From: Nocardia xishanensis NBRC 101358
Lineage (GTDB): Bacteria; Actinomycetota; Actinomycetes; Mycobacteriales; Mycobacteriaceae
Reading direction: 5' to 3'
Length of the DNA: 64,000 bases
Assembly: GCF_001613365.1 (NCBI RefSeq)
Contig: NZ_BDCF01000034.1
Location: 1-64,000, forward strand
Of the stretch, positions 15,719 through 23,823 are shown one piece after another. How positions within the stretch are numbered: position 1 is the stretch's first letter; every line of letters starts with the position of its first letter. A model generated the notes under the pieces. That model searched no databases and was not told the origin of the DNA. It was given only the letters and a program-made list of their open reading frames with translations. The translations under genes were made by a program, and so were the position numbers.

Positions 15719-17695
15719 TTACAACGAGACCGGGTAGACCGGCTCCTGGATCTCCGGCTTGATCCGGTCCTCGACGAAGATGCCGTGCCACACCATGAAG
15801 ACCAGCAGCGTCCACAGCCGCCTGCTGTGGTCGGACCGACCGGCGCGGTGGTCGTCGAGCATGGTCTTGATGGCGGCCTTGTCCAGCAGATGGTCGGTCT
15901 GCGAGTCGGCGATCTGAGCCTGCGCCCAGTCGAAGAGCTCGGTGCCGCGCAGCCAGTGCCGCAGCGGGACCGGGAAGCCGAGCTTGGCGCGGTGCAGCAC
16001 GTGCGGGGGCACGATGCCCTCCAACGCCTGGCGCAACGCGTACTTGGTGGTCTCCTTGGTGATCTTCTGCTCGAAGGGCAGCCGCTCGGCGACCTTCAGC
16101 ACCTCGGCGTCCAGGAACGGCACCCGCAGCTCGAGCGAGTTGGCCATGGTCATCTTGTCGGCCTTGACCAGGATGTCGCCGCGCAGCCAGGTGAACAGGT
16201 CGAGGTGCTGCATGCGCGCCACCGGGTCCCAGCCCCGGGACTGGGCGTAGATCGACGCGGTGACGTCCTGATGGGTCCACTCCGGGCGGAACTCGCGCAG
16301 CACGGCGCGCAGCTGGGCGTCGTTGAAGCTGCGGGCGTTGCCGTAGTAGCGCTCCTCCAGCGTGAGCGAGCCGCGGTGCAGCAGGCTCTTGCCGCGGGTG
16401 CCATCCGGAATGCGGTCGGAGAGCTTGCCCGCCAGCCTGCGCAGCCCCTTCGGCAGGTATTCGAAAGGCTTGAGCGACAACGGTTCCCGATAGATGGTGT
16501 AGCCGCCGAACAGCTCGTCGGCACCCTCGCCGGATAGCACGACCTTGACGTGCTTACGTGCCTCTTTGGCCACGAAGTACAGCGGAACGAGCGCCGGGTC
16601 GGCCACCGGGTCGTCCAGGTACCAGACGATCTCCGGGATGGCGGCGGCGAACTCGGCGGGCGAGACCACCTTGACGATGTGGCGGGCGCCGATCGCCTCG
16701 GCGCTCTCGGCGGCCACGTCCACCTCGGAGTAGCCCTCGCGCTCGAAGCCGGTGGTGAAGGTGATCAGGTTCGGGTTGTGCCGCATGGCGAGCGCCGCCA
16801 CCGCGGTGGAGTCGATGCCGCCCGAGAGGAACGACCCGACGGTCACGTCGGCGCGCATGTGCTTGGCGACCGAGTCCTCCAGCGCCGCCGCGATCTCGCG
16901 GTAGCGGGCGGATTCCGAACCCGGCGTGAAGGGGCGCACCGTGAAGCCCGGCCGGAAGTAGCGGGTGAGCTTCGGCTCTTCGCCGGGGCGGACCGTCGCG
17001 TAGGTGCCCGACTCGAGCCGCCTGATGCCCTTGTGCAGCGTCTCGGGCTCCGGCACGTACTGCAATACCGTGTAGTGCTCCAGCGCGCGCGGGTCGAGCT
17101 CGTCGGAGGACCGCAGCGCGGGCAGCAGGTCGAGCAGGCTCTTCTTCTCGCTGCCGAAGGCGGTGCCGCCGGGGCCGGTGGCCAGGAACAGCGGCTTGAT
17201 GCCGAACGGATCGCGGGCCAGGAACAGCTCGCTGGTCTCGGTGTCCCAGATCGCGAAGGCGAACATGCCGCGCAGCCGCCGCACCGCCTCGGCGCCCCAG
17301 TAGTGGAAGGCCGCCACGATGGCCTCGCTGTCGCCCTCGGTGGCGAACATCTTCCCGTCCGGGAACTCGGCGCTGTGCGCCGCCGCCAGCTCCTCGCGCA
17401 GCTCGATGTAGTTGTAGATCTCGCCATTGAAGGTGAGCGCGTAGCGCTCGGGGTTGTCGGCGGGACCCCAGCGCAGCGGCTGGTGCGAGTGCTCGATATC
17501 GATGATCGACAGTCGGTTGAAGCCCAGGACTAGGTGGACAGGAGCGGAGCCTGCGGAGCGACCATCGGTTCCGTCGTGCCAGGTGCCGCGCTCGTCGGGG
17601 CCGCGGTGGCGCATGCAGTGCAGCGCGTTGTAGACCTGGTCGACCACGTCGGATGTCGCCGCGTCAGATGTCAGGAATCCGAGCAGTCCGCACAC
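15719..17695 (-). CDS. asnB: Asparagine synthetase, glutamine-hydrolysing
   Basis: 658-residue two-domain enzyme making asparagine or amidating a related carboxylate. GTG at 17695 is chosen because the glutaminase nucleophile must be Cys2: the protein then starts V/M-CGLLGFL. The class II amidotransferase domain has RHRGPDERG and NGEIYNYIELREEL; the synthetase domain has the pyrophosphate loop SFLSGGIDSTAVAALA and SGEGADELFGGY. Relative to the mycobacterial protein, a short insert (GRSAGSAPVHL) is coded by a GGAGC-rich repeat at 17541-17563. Divergent from ctaC across 398 bp. Confidence 0.94.
   Translation of the reverse strand: MCGLLGFLTSDAATSDVVDQVYNALHCMRHRGPDERGTWHDGTDGRSAGSAPVHLVLGFNRLSIIDIEHSHQPLRWGPADNPERYALTFNGEIYNYIELREELAAAHSAEFPDGKMFATEGDSEAIVAAFHYWGAEAVRRLRGMFAFAIWDTETSELFLARDPFGIKPLFLATGPGGTAFGSEKKSLLDLLPALRSSDELDPRALEHYTVLQYVPEPETLHKGIRRLESGTYATVRPGEEPKLTRYFRPGFTVRPFTPGSESARYREIAAALEDSVAKHMRADVTVGSFLSGGIDSTAVAALAMRHNPNLITFTTGFEREGYSEVDVAAESAEAIGARHIVKVVSPAEFAAAIPEIVWYLDDPVADPALVPLYFVAKEARKHVKVVLSGEGADELFGGYTIYREPLSLKPFEYLPKGLRRLAGKLSDRIPDGTRGKSLLHRGSLTLEERYYGNARSFNDAQLRAVLREFRPEWTHQDVTASIYAQSRGWDPVARMQHLDLFTWLRGDILVKADKMTMANSLELRVPFLDAEVLKVAERLPFEQKITKETTKYALRQALEGIVPPHVLHRAKLGFPVPLRHWLRGTELFDWAQAQIADSQTDHLLDKAAIKTMLDDHRAGRSDHSRRLWTLLVFMVWHGIFVEDRIKPEIQEPVYPVSL
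17541..17563. repeat. GGAGC-rich short repeat inside asnB
   Basis: GGAGCGGAGC-CT-GCGGAGCGACC: three GGAGC words in 20 nt. In frame it encodes Ser-Ala-Gly-Ser in a surface loop of the glutaminase domain. Confidence 0.45.
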
Positions 17696-18093
17696 GGTGT
17701 CGGCAACCTCGTTTCTCCGGTGAGGGACGCCGCGTGACGGACGTCCGGATGGCTTGGGGTGCTGCGGCGCGCGCCACGCACACCGCGGGCCGAAATGTTG
17801 TGTCCGAGTATGCCGCACGCGGCGAATTCGCGCGCCGCGCACGTCCTGTCCTGCGCGGATGCGCTGGTCGCCGCCCCCGCTCCCGCGCCGGTGGGGTGTC
17901 GAACGCGACCCGACGTCAATGAGGACGCCGGTTTGGTCTACGCTGCGTAGTACTCAGGCCATTCTCAGGCGACGCGTGCGCGGAGTCGGATGCCCGCCGG
18001 GACGGCCTGACATGAGCTTGAAAAGTGTCGTCAGGGCGGATCGCGGCCCCGGCGGCGCACTGTCGGAAGTGTGGCGACCAGGAAGGCGTGAGC
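17696..18093. other. Divergent asnB-ctaC intergenic region
   Basis: 398 bp with no supported gene, presumably holding promoters for both genes. On the plus strand TACGCT at 17939-17944 could be the -10 of ctaC, giving a leader of about 140 nt. I see no riboswitch-like fold. Confidence 0.4.
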
Positions 18094-19224
18094 GTGGCGC
18101 ACAAGGCGAGCGAAGAGATCGGGGCACGACCCGTGAAGGGGCAGTATTCACCCGCCCCGTCGGCTTCGCCGACCAACCATCCCCGAGGCCGCGTCCTTCG
18201 GCGGGCCGGGCTGGCGGTGTCCTTGGGGATCACCGCGATGCTCGTCTCGGGCTGCTCGATCGACAATGTTTGGCTGCGGTTCGGCTGGCCCTCGGGTATC
18301 ACGCCGCAGGCCACCCGGATGCGGGAGCTGTGGACCTGGTCGGTCGTCGCCGCGCTGGCGATGGGTGTGCTGGTCTGGGGTCTGACCTTCTGGACCGTCG
18401 CGTTCCACCGCAAGAAGAAGGACTCCCCGGAGTTCCCGCGGCAGACCGGTTACAACGTGCCGCTGGAGCTGACCTACACGGCGATCCCGTTCGTCATCAT
18501 CGCGGTGCTGTTCTACTTCACCGTGGTGGTGCAGAACTACGTCCACGAGAAGGTGGACAACCCGGACGTGACGGTCGACGTGACCGCCTTCCAGTGGAAC
18601 TGGAAGTTCGGCTACCGCGAGGTCGACTTCAAGGACGGCTACCAGTTCAACGGCATCGACTCCCCCCGCGAGGAAGCCGCCCAGGCGCAGCTGGAGGAGT
18701 ACGCGGAGCGGACCAAGGACGGTCACCCGCAGCCGGGCCCGGTGCACGGCAAGCCGGAGAACGACATCCTCTCTTACCTGCACTACGACACCGTCGAGAC
18801 CGTCGGCTCCAGCAACGAGATCCCGGTCCTGGTGCTGCCGACCGGCAAGGTCGTCGAGTTCCAGCTCGCCGCCGCCGACGTGATCCACTCCTTCTGGGTG
18901 CCTGAGTTCCTGTTCAAGCGCGACGTGATGCCGAACCCGAAGGAAAACCACTCGGACAACGTCTTCCAGATCACCAAGATCGAGAAGGAAGGCGCGTTCG
19001 TCGGCCGCTGCGCCGAGATGTGCGGTACCTTCCACTCGATGATGAACTTCGAGGTCCGTGCCGTGTCGCCGGAGAAGTTCACCAAGTACCTCGACGCGCG
19101 TCGGGCGGGCAAGACCAATGCCGAGGCGCTCGAGGCGATCGGTGAGTCCCCCGTCGCCACCTCCACCCGGCCGTTCAACACCGACCGCTCGGTCAAGAGC
19201 GCGGCCGCGCCCGAGACCAAGTGA
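18094..19224 (+). CDS. ctaC: Cytochrome c oxidase subunit II
   Basis: CuA subunit of the aa3 oxidase; receives electrons from the fused cytochrome c of the bc complex. Lipoprotein signal ending LVSGC (Cys 54 from this start), two transmembrane helices (WTWSVVAALAMGVLVWGLTFW and LTYTAIPFVIIAVLFYFTVVV), and the CuA site in FVGRCAEMCGTFHSMM with the upstream His in DVIHSFWVPEFLFK. GTG at 18094 is preferred over the GTG at 18088 because GGAAGG lies 8 nt upstream. ctaF follows 13 bp later; ctaD is elsewhere. Confidence 0.94.
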   Translation: MAHKASEEIGARPVKGQYSPAPSASPTNHPRGRVLRRAGLAVSLGITAMLVSGCSIDNVWLRFGWPSGITPQATRMRELWTWSVVAALAMGVLVWGLTFWTVAFHRKKKDSPEFPRQTGYNVPLELTYTAIPFVIIAVLFYFTVVVQNYVHEKVDNPDVTVDVTAFQWNWKFGYREVDFKDGYQFNGIDSPREEAAQAQLEEYAERTKDGHPQPGPVHGKPENDILSYLHYDTVETVGSSNEIPVLVLPTGKVVEFQLAAADVIHSFWVPEFLFKRDVMPNPKENHSDNVFQITKIEKEGAFVGRCAEMCGTFHSMMNFEVRAVSPEKFTKYLDARRAGKTNAEALEAIGESPVATSTRPFNTDRSVKSAAAPETK

Positions 19225-19237
19225 GGACTGATCTGAC

Positions 19238-19654
19238 ATGAAGATCGAAGCGCGCATTTTCGAACTGCTGACGGTGTTCTTCGTCATCGTCGGCATCGTG
19301 TACGGCTTCTTCACCGCCCAGTCGCGCACCGGCGTCGAGTGGGCGGGCACCACCGCGATCGTGCTGACCGCGGGCCTGTCGCTGATCATCGGCACCTACT
19401 TCCGGTTCGTCGCCCGTCGTCTCGACCTGCGCCCGGAGGACTTCGAGGACGCCGAGATCGTGGACGGCACCGGTGACCTCGGCTTCTTCTCGCCGGGCAG
19501 CTTCTGGCCCATCACCCTCGCGGCCGCCGGTTCGGTCACCGCGCTCGGCCTGGCCTTCTTCGAGCTGTGGCTGATCGGTGTCGGCGTGCTGTGCGTGCTC
19601 GCCGCCGCGGCGGGCCTGGTGTTCGAGTACCACCTCGGCCCCGAGAAGCACTGA
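19238..19654 (+). CDS. ctaF: Cytochrome c oxidase subunit IV
   Basis: 138-residue actinobacterial subunit with four hydrophobic helices (IFELLTVFFVIVGIVYGFF, TTAIVLTAGLSLIIGTYF, FWPITLAAAGSVTALGLAFF, LWLIGVGVLCVLAAAAGLVF) and the conserved EDFEDAEIVDGTGDLGFFSPGSFWP loop. Follows ctaC by 13 bp and is certainly co-transcribed. Confidence 0.94.
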   Translation: MKIEARIFELLTVFFVIVGIVYGFFTAQSRTGVEWAGTTAIVLTAGLSLIIGTYFRFVARRLDLRPEDFEDAEIVDGTGDLGFFSPGSFWPITLAAAGSVTALGLAFFELWLIGVGVLCVLAAAAGLVFEYHLGPEKH

Positions 19655-19663
19655 GACGAACAC

Positions 19664-19697
19664 GAAGCGCCCCGCTGGAAAACCGGTGGGGCGCTTC
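19664..19697. terminator. Bidirectional terminator after ctaF
   Basis: Arms GAAGCGCCCC (19664-19673) and GGGGCGCTTC (19688-19697), extended by an inner imperfect CTGG/CCGG pairing around AAAA. Confidence 0.8.
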
Positions 19698-19714
19698 GCC
19701 GTTTCCGGGGTCCG

Positions 19715-20593
19715 TCAGAAGCCGAACGCTTGGCGCAGGCGGGTGGTCGAGCGCGGTGCGGCGCCGGCCAGGTCGCGCAGCCTGCGGGCGAACCGCGGGT
19801 GAGCGCCGCCGCGGTCGGTGACGGCGGCCTCGACGGCGCGGGCCACCTCCGCCGGATCGCGCTCGTACTCGTCGGCGAAATCCGGGTCGTCGCCGTGCAG
19901 CGCCGGATAGTCGATCGCGGTGACGTGGACGCCGCTCGGCCCCAGCTCGGCCTCGGCGCACTCGGCGAAGGTGGTCCACGCCGCCTGAGAGCTCGCGTAG
20001 GAGGCGAAACGGGCCGCCGTGGCGGTGTTGTGGTGCGCGGGGCCGACATTGACGACACGACCCGAGCCGGAGCTGAGCATCGCGGGGAGCAGTCCGAGGG
20101 TCAGCCGCAGCGGCCCGAAGTAGTTGACGGCCATCATGCGCTGGTAATCGCGGAAACGGTCCAGCGAGTGCGCGACGGGCCGGTGCACCGGGCGGCCCGC
20201 GTTGTTGATCAGGATGTCGACCGCGCCGAATTCCGCGAGCACCCACTCGACGAGTTGATCGACGTCGCCGAGCGCCGAGAGATCGCAGCGGAACCAGTGC
20301 GCCCTGCCGCCCGCGGCCACGATCTCCTCGCAGGCCGTGATGAGCTGATCACCGCGCCGGGCGACCAGCAGCAATTCGGCGCCGTGCTCCGCGAGCAGCG
20401 CGGCGATGGCGCGGCCGACCTCGGAACAGGCGTCGGTAACGAGAATCCGTTGATCGGCCAAGGATTGGGCGTCGGGCAAGTCGGGGCGCGACGCGCGGCG
20501 CTTGCGTTCGACGAAACGGGCCGGGGCAGGGCGAAATTCGAGCATCGAGACAGCCTTCGCATCGGATGACATGCTGAACTGACCCATCGACAC
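19715..20593 (-). CDS. SDR-fold protein lacking the catalytic residues
   Basis: 292-residue Rossmann-fold protein of the short-chain dehydrogenase superfamily. It retains NNAG (132-135) and the overall strand order, but the usual TGxxxGxG is TDACSEVG (53-60), the catalytic Ser position in VVNVGPAHHN is not Ser, and YxxxK is YASSQ (199-203). It is therefore probably not an active reductase. Start uncertain: GTG 20593, ATG 20587, 20572 or 20545; none has a strong ribosome-binding site. It follows the FAD oxidase gene by 73 bp on the same strand. Confidence 0.8.
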   Translation of the reverse strand: MSMGQFSMSSDAKAVSMLEFRPAPARFVERKRRASRPDLPDAQSLADQRILVTDACSEVGRAIAALLAEHGAELLLVARRGDQLITACEEIVAAGGRAHWFRCDLSALGDVDQLVEWVLAEFGAVDILINNAGRPVHRPVAHSLDRFRDYQRMMAVNYFGPLRLTLGLLPAMLSSGSGRVVNVGPAHHNTATAARFASYASSQAAWTTFAECAEAELGPSGVHVTAIDYPALHGDDPDFADEYERDPAEVARAVEAAVTDRGGAHPRFARRLRDLAGAAPRSTTRLRQAFGF

Positions 20594-20666
20594 CCAGCCG
20601 ACAGTGCCGAGTCGGCCACGGCCGCCGGATGATAGCTACTTCCCAGTGACCGTGGCGCGACACAGT

Positions 20667-21944
20667 TTAATCGGCCGACTCGTACCGCATGGCGTGTTCG
20701 GACGCGCAGATCTCATCGATTCCGGCGACGATGTCGCGCAGCAGCTCCGAGGGCAGCGCGGACGGACGCAACCGGCAGGTGAAGGTGATCAGGCCGTGGT
20801 CCTCGGCGGGCAGGTTGCGCGCGGCGGCCTCGTCCCGCAGGTAGCTGGAGCGCACGCCGTAGGTCATCGCGGAGATGACGGTGAAGCAGCCGGTGCGCTC
20901 CCGGTGTCCGGAGAACAGGTCGTGCAGCCGGTAGAACACCGAGGCGTAGGTGGACAGCGGCGCGAAAATGCCGACGCGGTAGGCGGGTCCGCGCTCCGAG
21001 GAGCTGATCACCGTGTCGGCGAGGTATTCCGCGTCGCGCAGGGTGAGCACCTTCGGGGCGAACATCAGCGCGCCCGCCGCGGCGTTGCGGACCGGCATGC
21101 CCGCCTTGCCGCCCGCGTGCGATGCGATGGCGCCCAACGACTTCCGAGTGCGAGTGCCGACCTCGCGGCGGGCCCGCAGCGAACGGGTCGGCGTGGTGGG
21201 GTAGAGGCTGGACCACTGACCGAACCGCACGGTGCCGAGCTGCACGTGGCCGGTGCCGACCGGTCGCGCCACCTTCAGCGGCGCGGTGTCGACCCAGCGG
21301 CCGACCTGCAACGCCGCGTTGCCGGGGTTCGCGATCTCCGTGTGCGCGTGCTCGACGAAGGAGTCGAAATCGAGGAACCGGTCGGCGTCGGTGGTGAGCC
21401 AGGTGTGGTCCTTGTCGATGTCGACGGCGTCCAGGGTGAGCGCGGTGATGATGCCGGCCCGCCCGCCCGCGCCGAGGATGCGGTGGAACCGCTCCGTGTG
21501 GTGGTGGCGCCCGCAGGTGCCGATGCGCCCGTCCGGGTCGACGTATTCCAGATCCACGATCTGGTCGATGAACAGGCCGTACCGGTGCGAGGCGCTGCTC
21601 ACGCCGCCGACCGAGGCGAAGCCGCCCGCGGTGATGTCGCGGTGGTCGCCGACGATTGGCAGACCGAGTCCGTGCGCGCCGAGGCGGCGGTCTATATCGG
21701 AGAGCTTGGCGCCCGCCTGCACGCGGACGGTGCGACGACCGAGGTTGATGTCGAGCACCGAGTTCATCCGGCGCAGCGAGACCACGGTGCGCTGATCGGG
21801 CAGTGTCAGGGTGTCTTCGACCTGCTCGCCGCCGCGGACCGCGAGGCGCTCCGCGCGGCCGCGTGAATTCCGCACGGTGCGAACGACATCCGCGGTGTCA
21901 CGGGGTAGATATTCTTCGGCGGAGACAGTCTGCGGCGTGCTCAT
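20667..21944 (-). CDS. FAD-binding oxidoreductase (VAO/PCMH fold)
   Basis: 425-residue flavoprotein of the FAD-linked oxidase family. The FAD-binding segment is RTVRVQAGAKLSDIDRRLGAHGLGLPIVGDHRDITAGGFASVGGVSSASHRYGLF (45-residue region near 70-125), followed by RFHRILGAGGRAGIITALTL. No decaprenyl-phosphoribose epimerase-specific or FAD-linking residue could be identified, so the substrate is unknown. ATG at 21944 marks the start of family similarity (MSTPQTVSAEEYLPRDT); the frame is open upstream in low-quality sequence. Possibly co-transcribed with the degenerate SDR downstream. Confidence 0.82.
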   Translation of the reverse strand: MSTPQTVSAEEYLPRDTADVVRTVRNSRGRAERLAVRGGEQVEDTLTLPDQRTVVSLRRMNSVLDINLGRRTVRVQAGAKLSDIDRRLGAHGLGLPIVGDHRDITAGGFASVGGVSSASHRYGLFIDQIVDLEYVDPDGRIGTCGRHHHTERFHRILGAGGRAGIITALTLDAVDIDKDHTWLTTDADRFLDFDSFVEHAHTEIANPGNAALQVGRWVDTAPLKVARPVGTGHVQLGTVRFGQWSSLYPTTPTRSLRARREVGTRTRKSLGAIASHAGGKAGMPVRNAAAGALMFAPKVLTLRDAEYLADTVISSSERGPAYRVGIFAPLSTYASVFYRLHDLFSGHRERTGCFTVISAMTYGVRSSYLRDEAAARNLPAEDHGLITFTCRLRPSALPSELLRDIVAGIDEICASEHAMRYESAD

Positions 21945-22128
21945 GGCACGACAGCTAACCACAGTCTGGCGCTCGGTGCGCACCCGAAGTCGGAGGCTCT
22001 TTCTCCGCACCAGGACAACCCCTTTCGACCTGCGACGATGCCGATGTCGTCCGCCTCCGTGAGCAGGGCTCTGGACGCCCGGCCGGACACCCCCGCGGGC
22101 ATGCCGCGCACCGGCCCCGGGTTCCGGC

Positions 22129-23691
22129 TCAACGGCCCGGCGCGGGCAGGCGCCGACTGAACAACACCGTGCCCGTCGCGTCGCACAGATCCACCGTGAG
22201 TTCGGCGGAACGGCCATCGATGCGGACCTCGCCGAAATGCTGATAGGCGCCGTCCAGCGGCGAGGTGTTCGGCGCGGGCGGCGCGTGCACGAAGACGGCC
22301 TCGGGACCGAACGTGGGGTCGAGTTGATTCGGGCCGAAGGCGCCCGCGTTGAGCGGCCCGGAGACGAACTCCCAGAACTCGTCGAAATCGGTGAACGCCG
22401 CGCGCTCGGGGGAGTAGCGGTGCGCCGCGGTGTAGTGCACGTCGGCGGTCAGCCACACCACGCCGGTGACCCGGTTCGCTTTGATCGCCGAAAGCACCTG
22501 CGCGATCTCGGATTCGCGACCCGACGGCGCACCCGGGGCTCCGTTGGCCGGGCCCTCGAAGGCGGTCTTGCCGTCTGGCACCACCACGCCGAGCGGCAGG
22601 TCGTTGGCGACGATCTTCCAGGTGGCCCGCGACTCGCGCAGGCCCTCGATCAGCCATTTCGTCTGCGCCGCACCGAAGATCCTGCCCTCGGGCGCGGTGT
22701 TGGCGCCGTTGACGTCCTTGTAGGTGCGCATGTCGAGGACGAACACGTCCAGTAGCGGGCCGTAAGAGACCTTGCGGTACAGCCTTCCGTCGACGGCCTC
22801 CTTCGGGTCCACGGGCATCCACTCGTGGAACGCCTGCCACGCGCGAGTGGCGAGGGTGTCCATGCTGCGCTCGGTGTAGCCCTTGTCCGCGGCGACGGTG
22901 CCTCCGGGGTACCAGTTGTTGACCGTCTCGTGGTCGTCCCACTGAACCAATTGCGCCACCGCGGTATTGAACCCGCGATAGTTCCGGTCGGACAGGTTGT
23001 AAGCGTACTGACCGCGGAACTGGTCGAGCGTCTGGGCGACCGCGCTCTTGGCCTCTGTGACGGTGTTGCGCCAGATCCGGCCGTCGGGGAGGGTGACCGA
23101 CTCCTGGAGCGGAACGTCGGAGTAGACGACGTCGCCGGAGTGCAGGAACAGGTGCGGGTCGCGGGCGGCCATGGTCGAGAAGATCCGCATCCCGCCCAGA
23201 TCGGGATTGATTCCGTAACCCTGGCCCGCGACGTCACCCGACCACTGGAGCTTGATGTCGGCCGGGCCGGTCGGTGCGGTGCGGAACACGCCGGTCAGCG
23301 GTTCGGAGGTGGCGCCGTCCTCGGCTTCGAGGGTGACGCGATAGTGCACCAGCGAGCCTGAGGGCAGTCCGGCGACGCGGACCCGTCCCGTGCCGTCCGC
23401 GTCGGGCGTGAGCAGCGGACCGGTGAAACGGCGCGCGTCGGTGAAGGATTCGGTGGCGGCGGTCTCCACGATCAGCGTCGCGGGCCGGTCCGAGCGAGCC
23501 CAGATCAGCGCGCCGTCGGAGCGCGGGTCGCCGACCGCGACGCCGTGCGTCAGGTTCGGCCGCTGCCGAACCAGGACGGGTCCGTCGTCGGCGCCGCAGG
23601 CGGCAAGCGCGGGCCCGGCGACCAGACCGAGCGCGGACGTGCGCAGCAGGGTGCGCCGGGAGATGCCGAGTGCCGGACCGCCGTGTGCCAT
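22129..23691 (-). CDS. phoD: Alkaline phosphatase D family protein (PhoD), Tat lipoprotein
   Basis: 520-residue secreted phosphodiesterase/phosphatase, normally dependent on Ca and Fe. Twin-arginine signal SRRTLLRTSALGLVAGPALAAC with Arg12-Arg13 and lipobox Cys32, so it should be exported folded and lipid-anchored. PhoD_N (about 45-150) precedes the metallophosphatase domain with SGDVAGQGYG, HSGDVVYSD, WDDHETVNNW and WLTADVHYTAAHRY. ATG at 23691 is preferred: AGGG lies 8 nt upstream; a GTG at 23706 is the alternative. No pho box was recognised. Confidence 0.92.
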   Translation of the reverse strand: MAHGGPALGISRRTLLRTSALGLVAGPALAACGADDGPVLVRQRPNLTHGVAVGDPRSDGALIWARSDRPATLIVETAATESFTDARRFTGPLLTPDADGTGRVRVAGLPSGSLVHYRVTLEAEDGATSEPLTGVFRTAPTGPADIKLQWSGDVAGQGYGINPDLGGMRIFSTMAARDPHLFLHSGDVVYSDVPLQESVTLPDGRIWRNTVTEAKSAVAQTLDQFRGQYAYNLSDRNYRGFNTAVAQLVQWDDHETVNNWYPGGTVAADKGYTERSMDTLATRAWQAFHEWMPVDPKEAVDGRLYRKVSYGPLLDVFVLDMRTYKDVNGANTAPEGRIFGAAQTKWLIEGLRESRATWKIVANDLPLGVVVPDGKTAFEGPANGAPGAPSGRESEIAQVLSAIKANRVTGVVWLTADVHYTAAHRYSPERAAFTDFDEFWEFVSGPLNAGAFGPNQLDPTFGPEAVFVHAPPAPNTSPLDGAYQHFGEVRIDGRSAELTVDLCDATGTVLFSRRLPAPGR

Positions 23692-23823
23692 GGTCGTCAC
23701 CCTCACGCAGTCATCTCAACGCCGCGTGAACGGCCGCTGTCGGTCCGGCCAATTGACCGGGCCGCACGTGGCATCCCGGTGAAACGGTCCTCGCGGCGAG
23801 CCGCGCTCACCGGGAGGTGGCGT

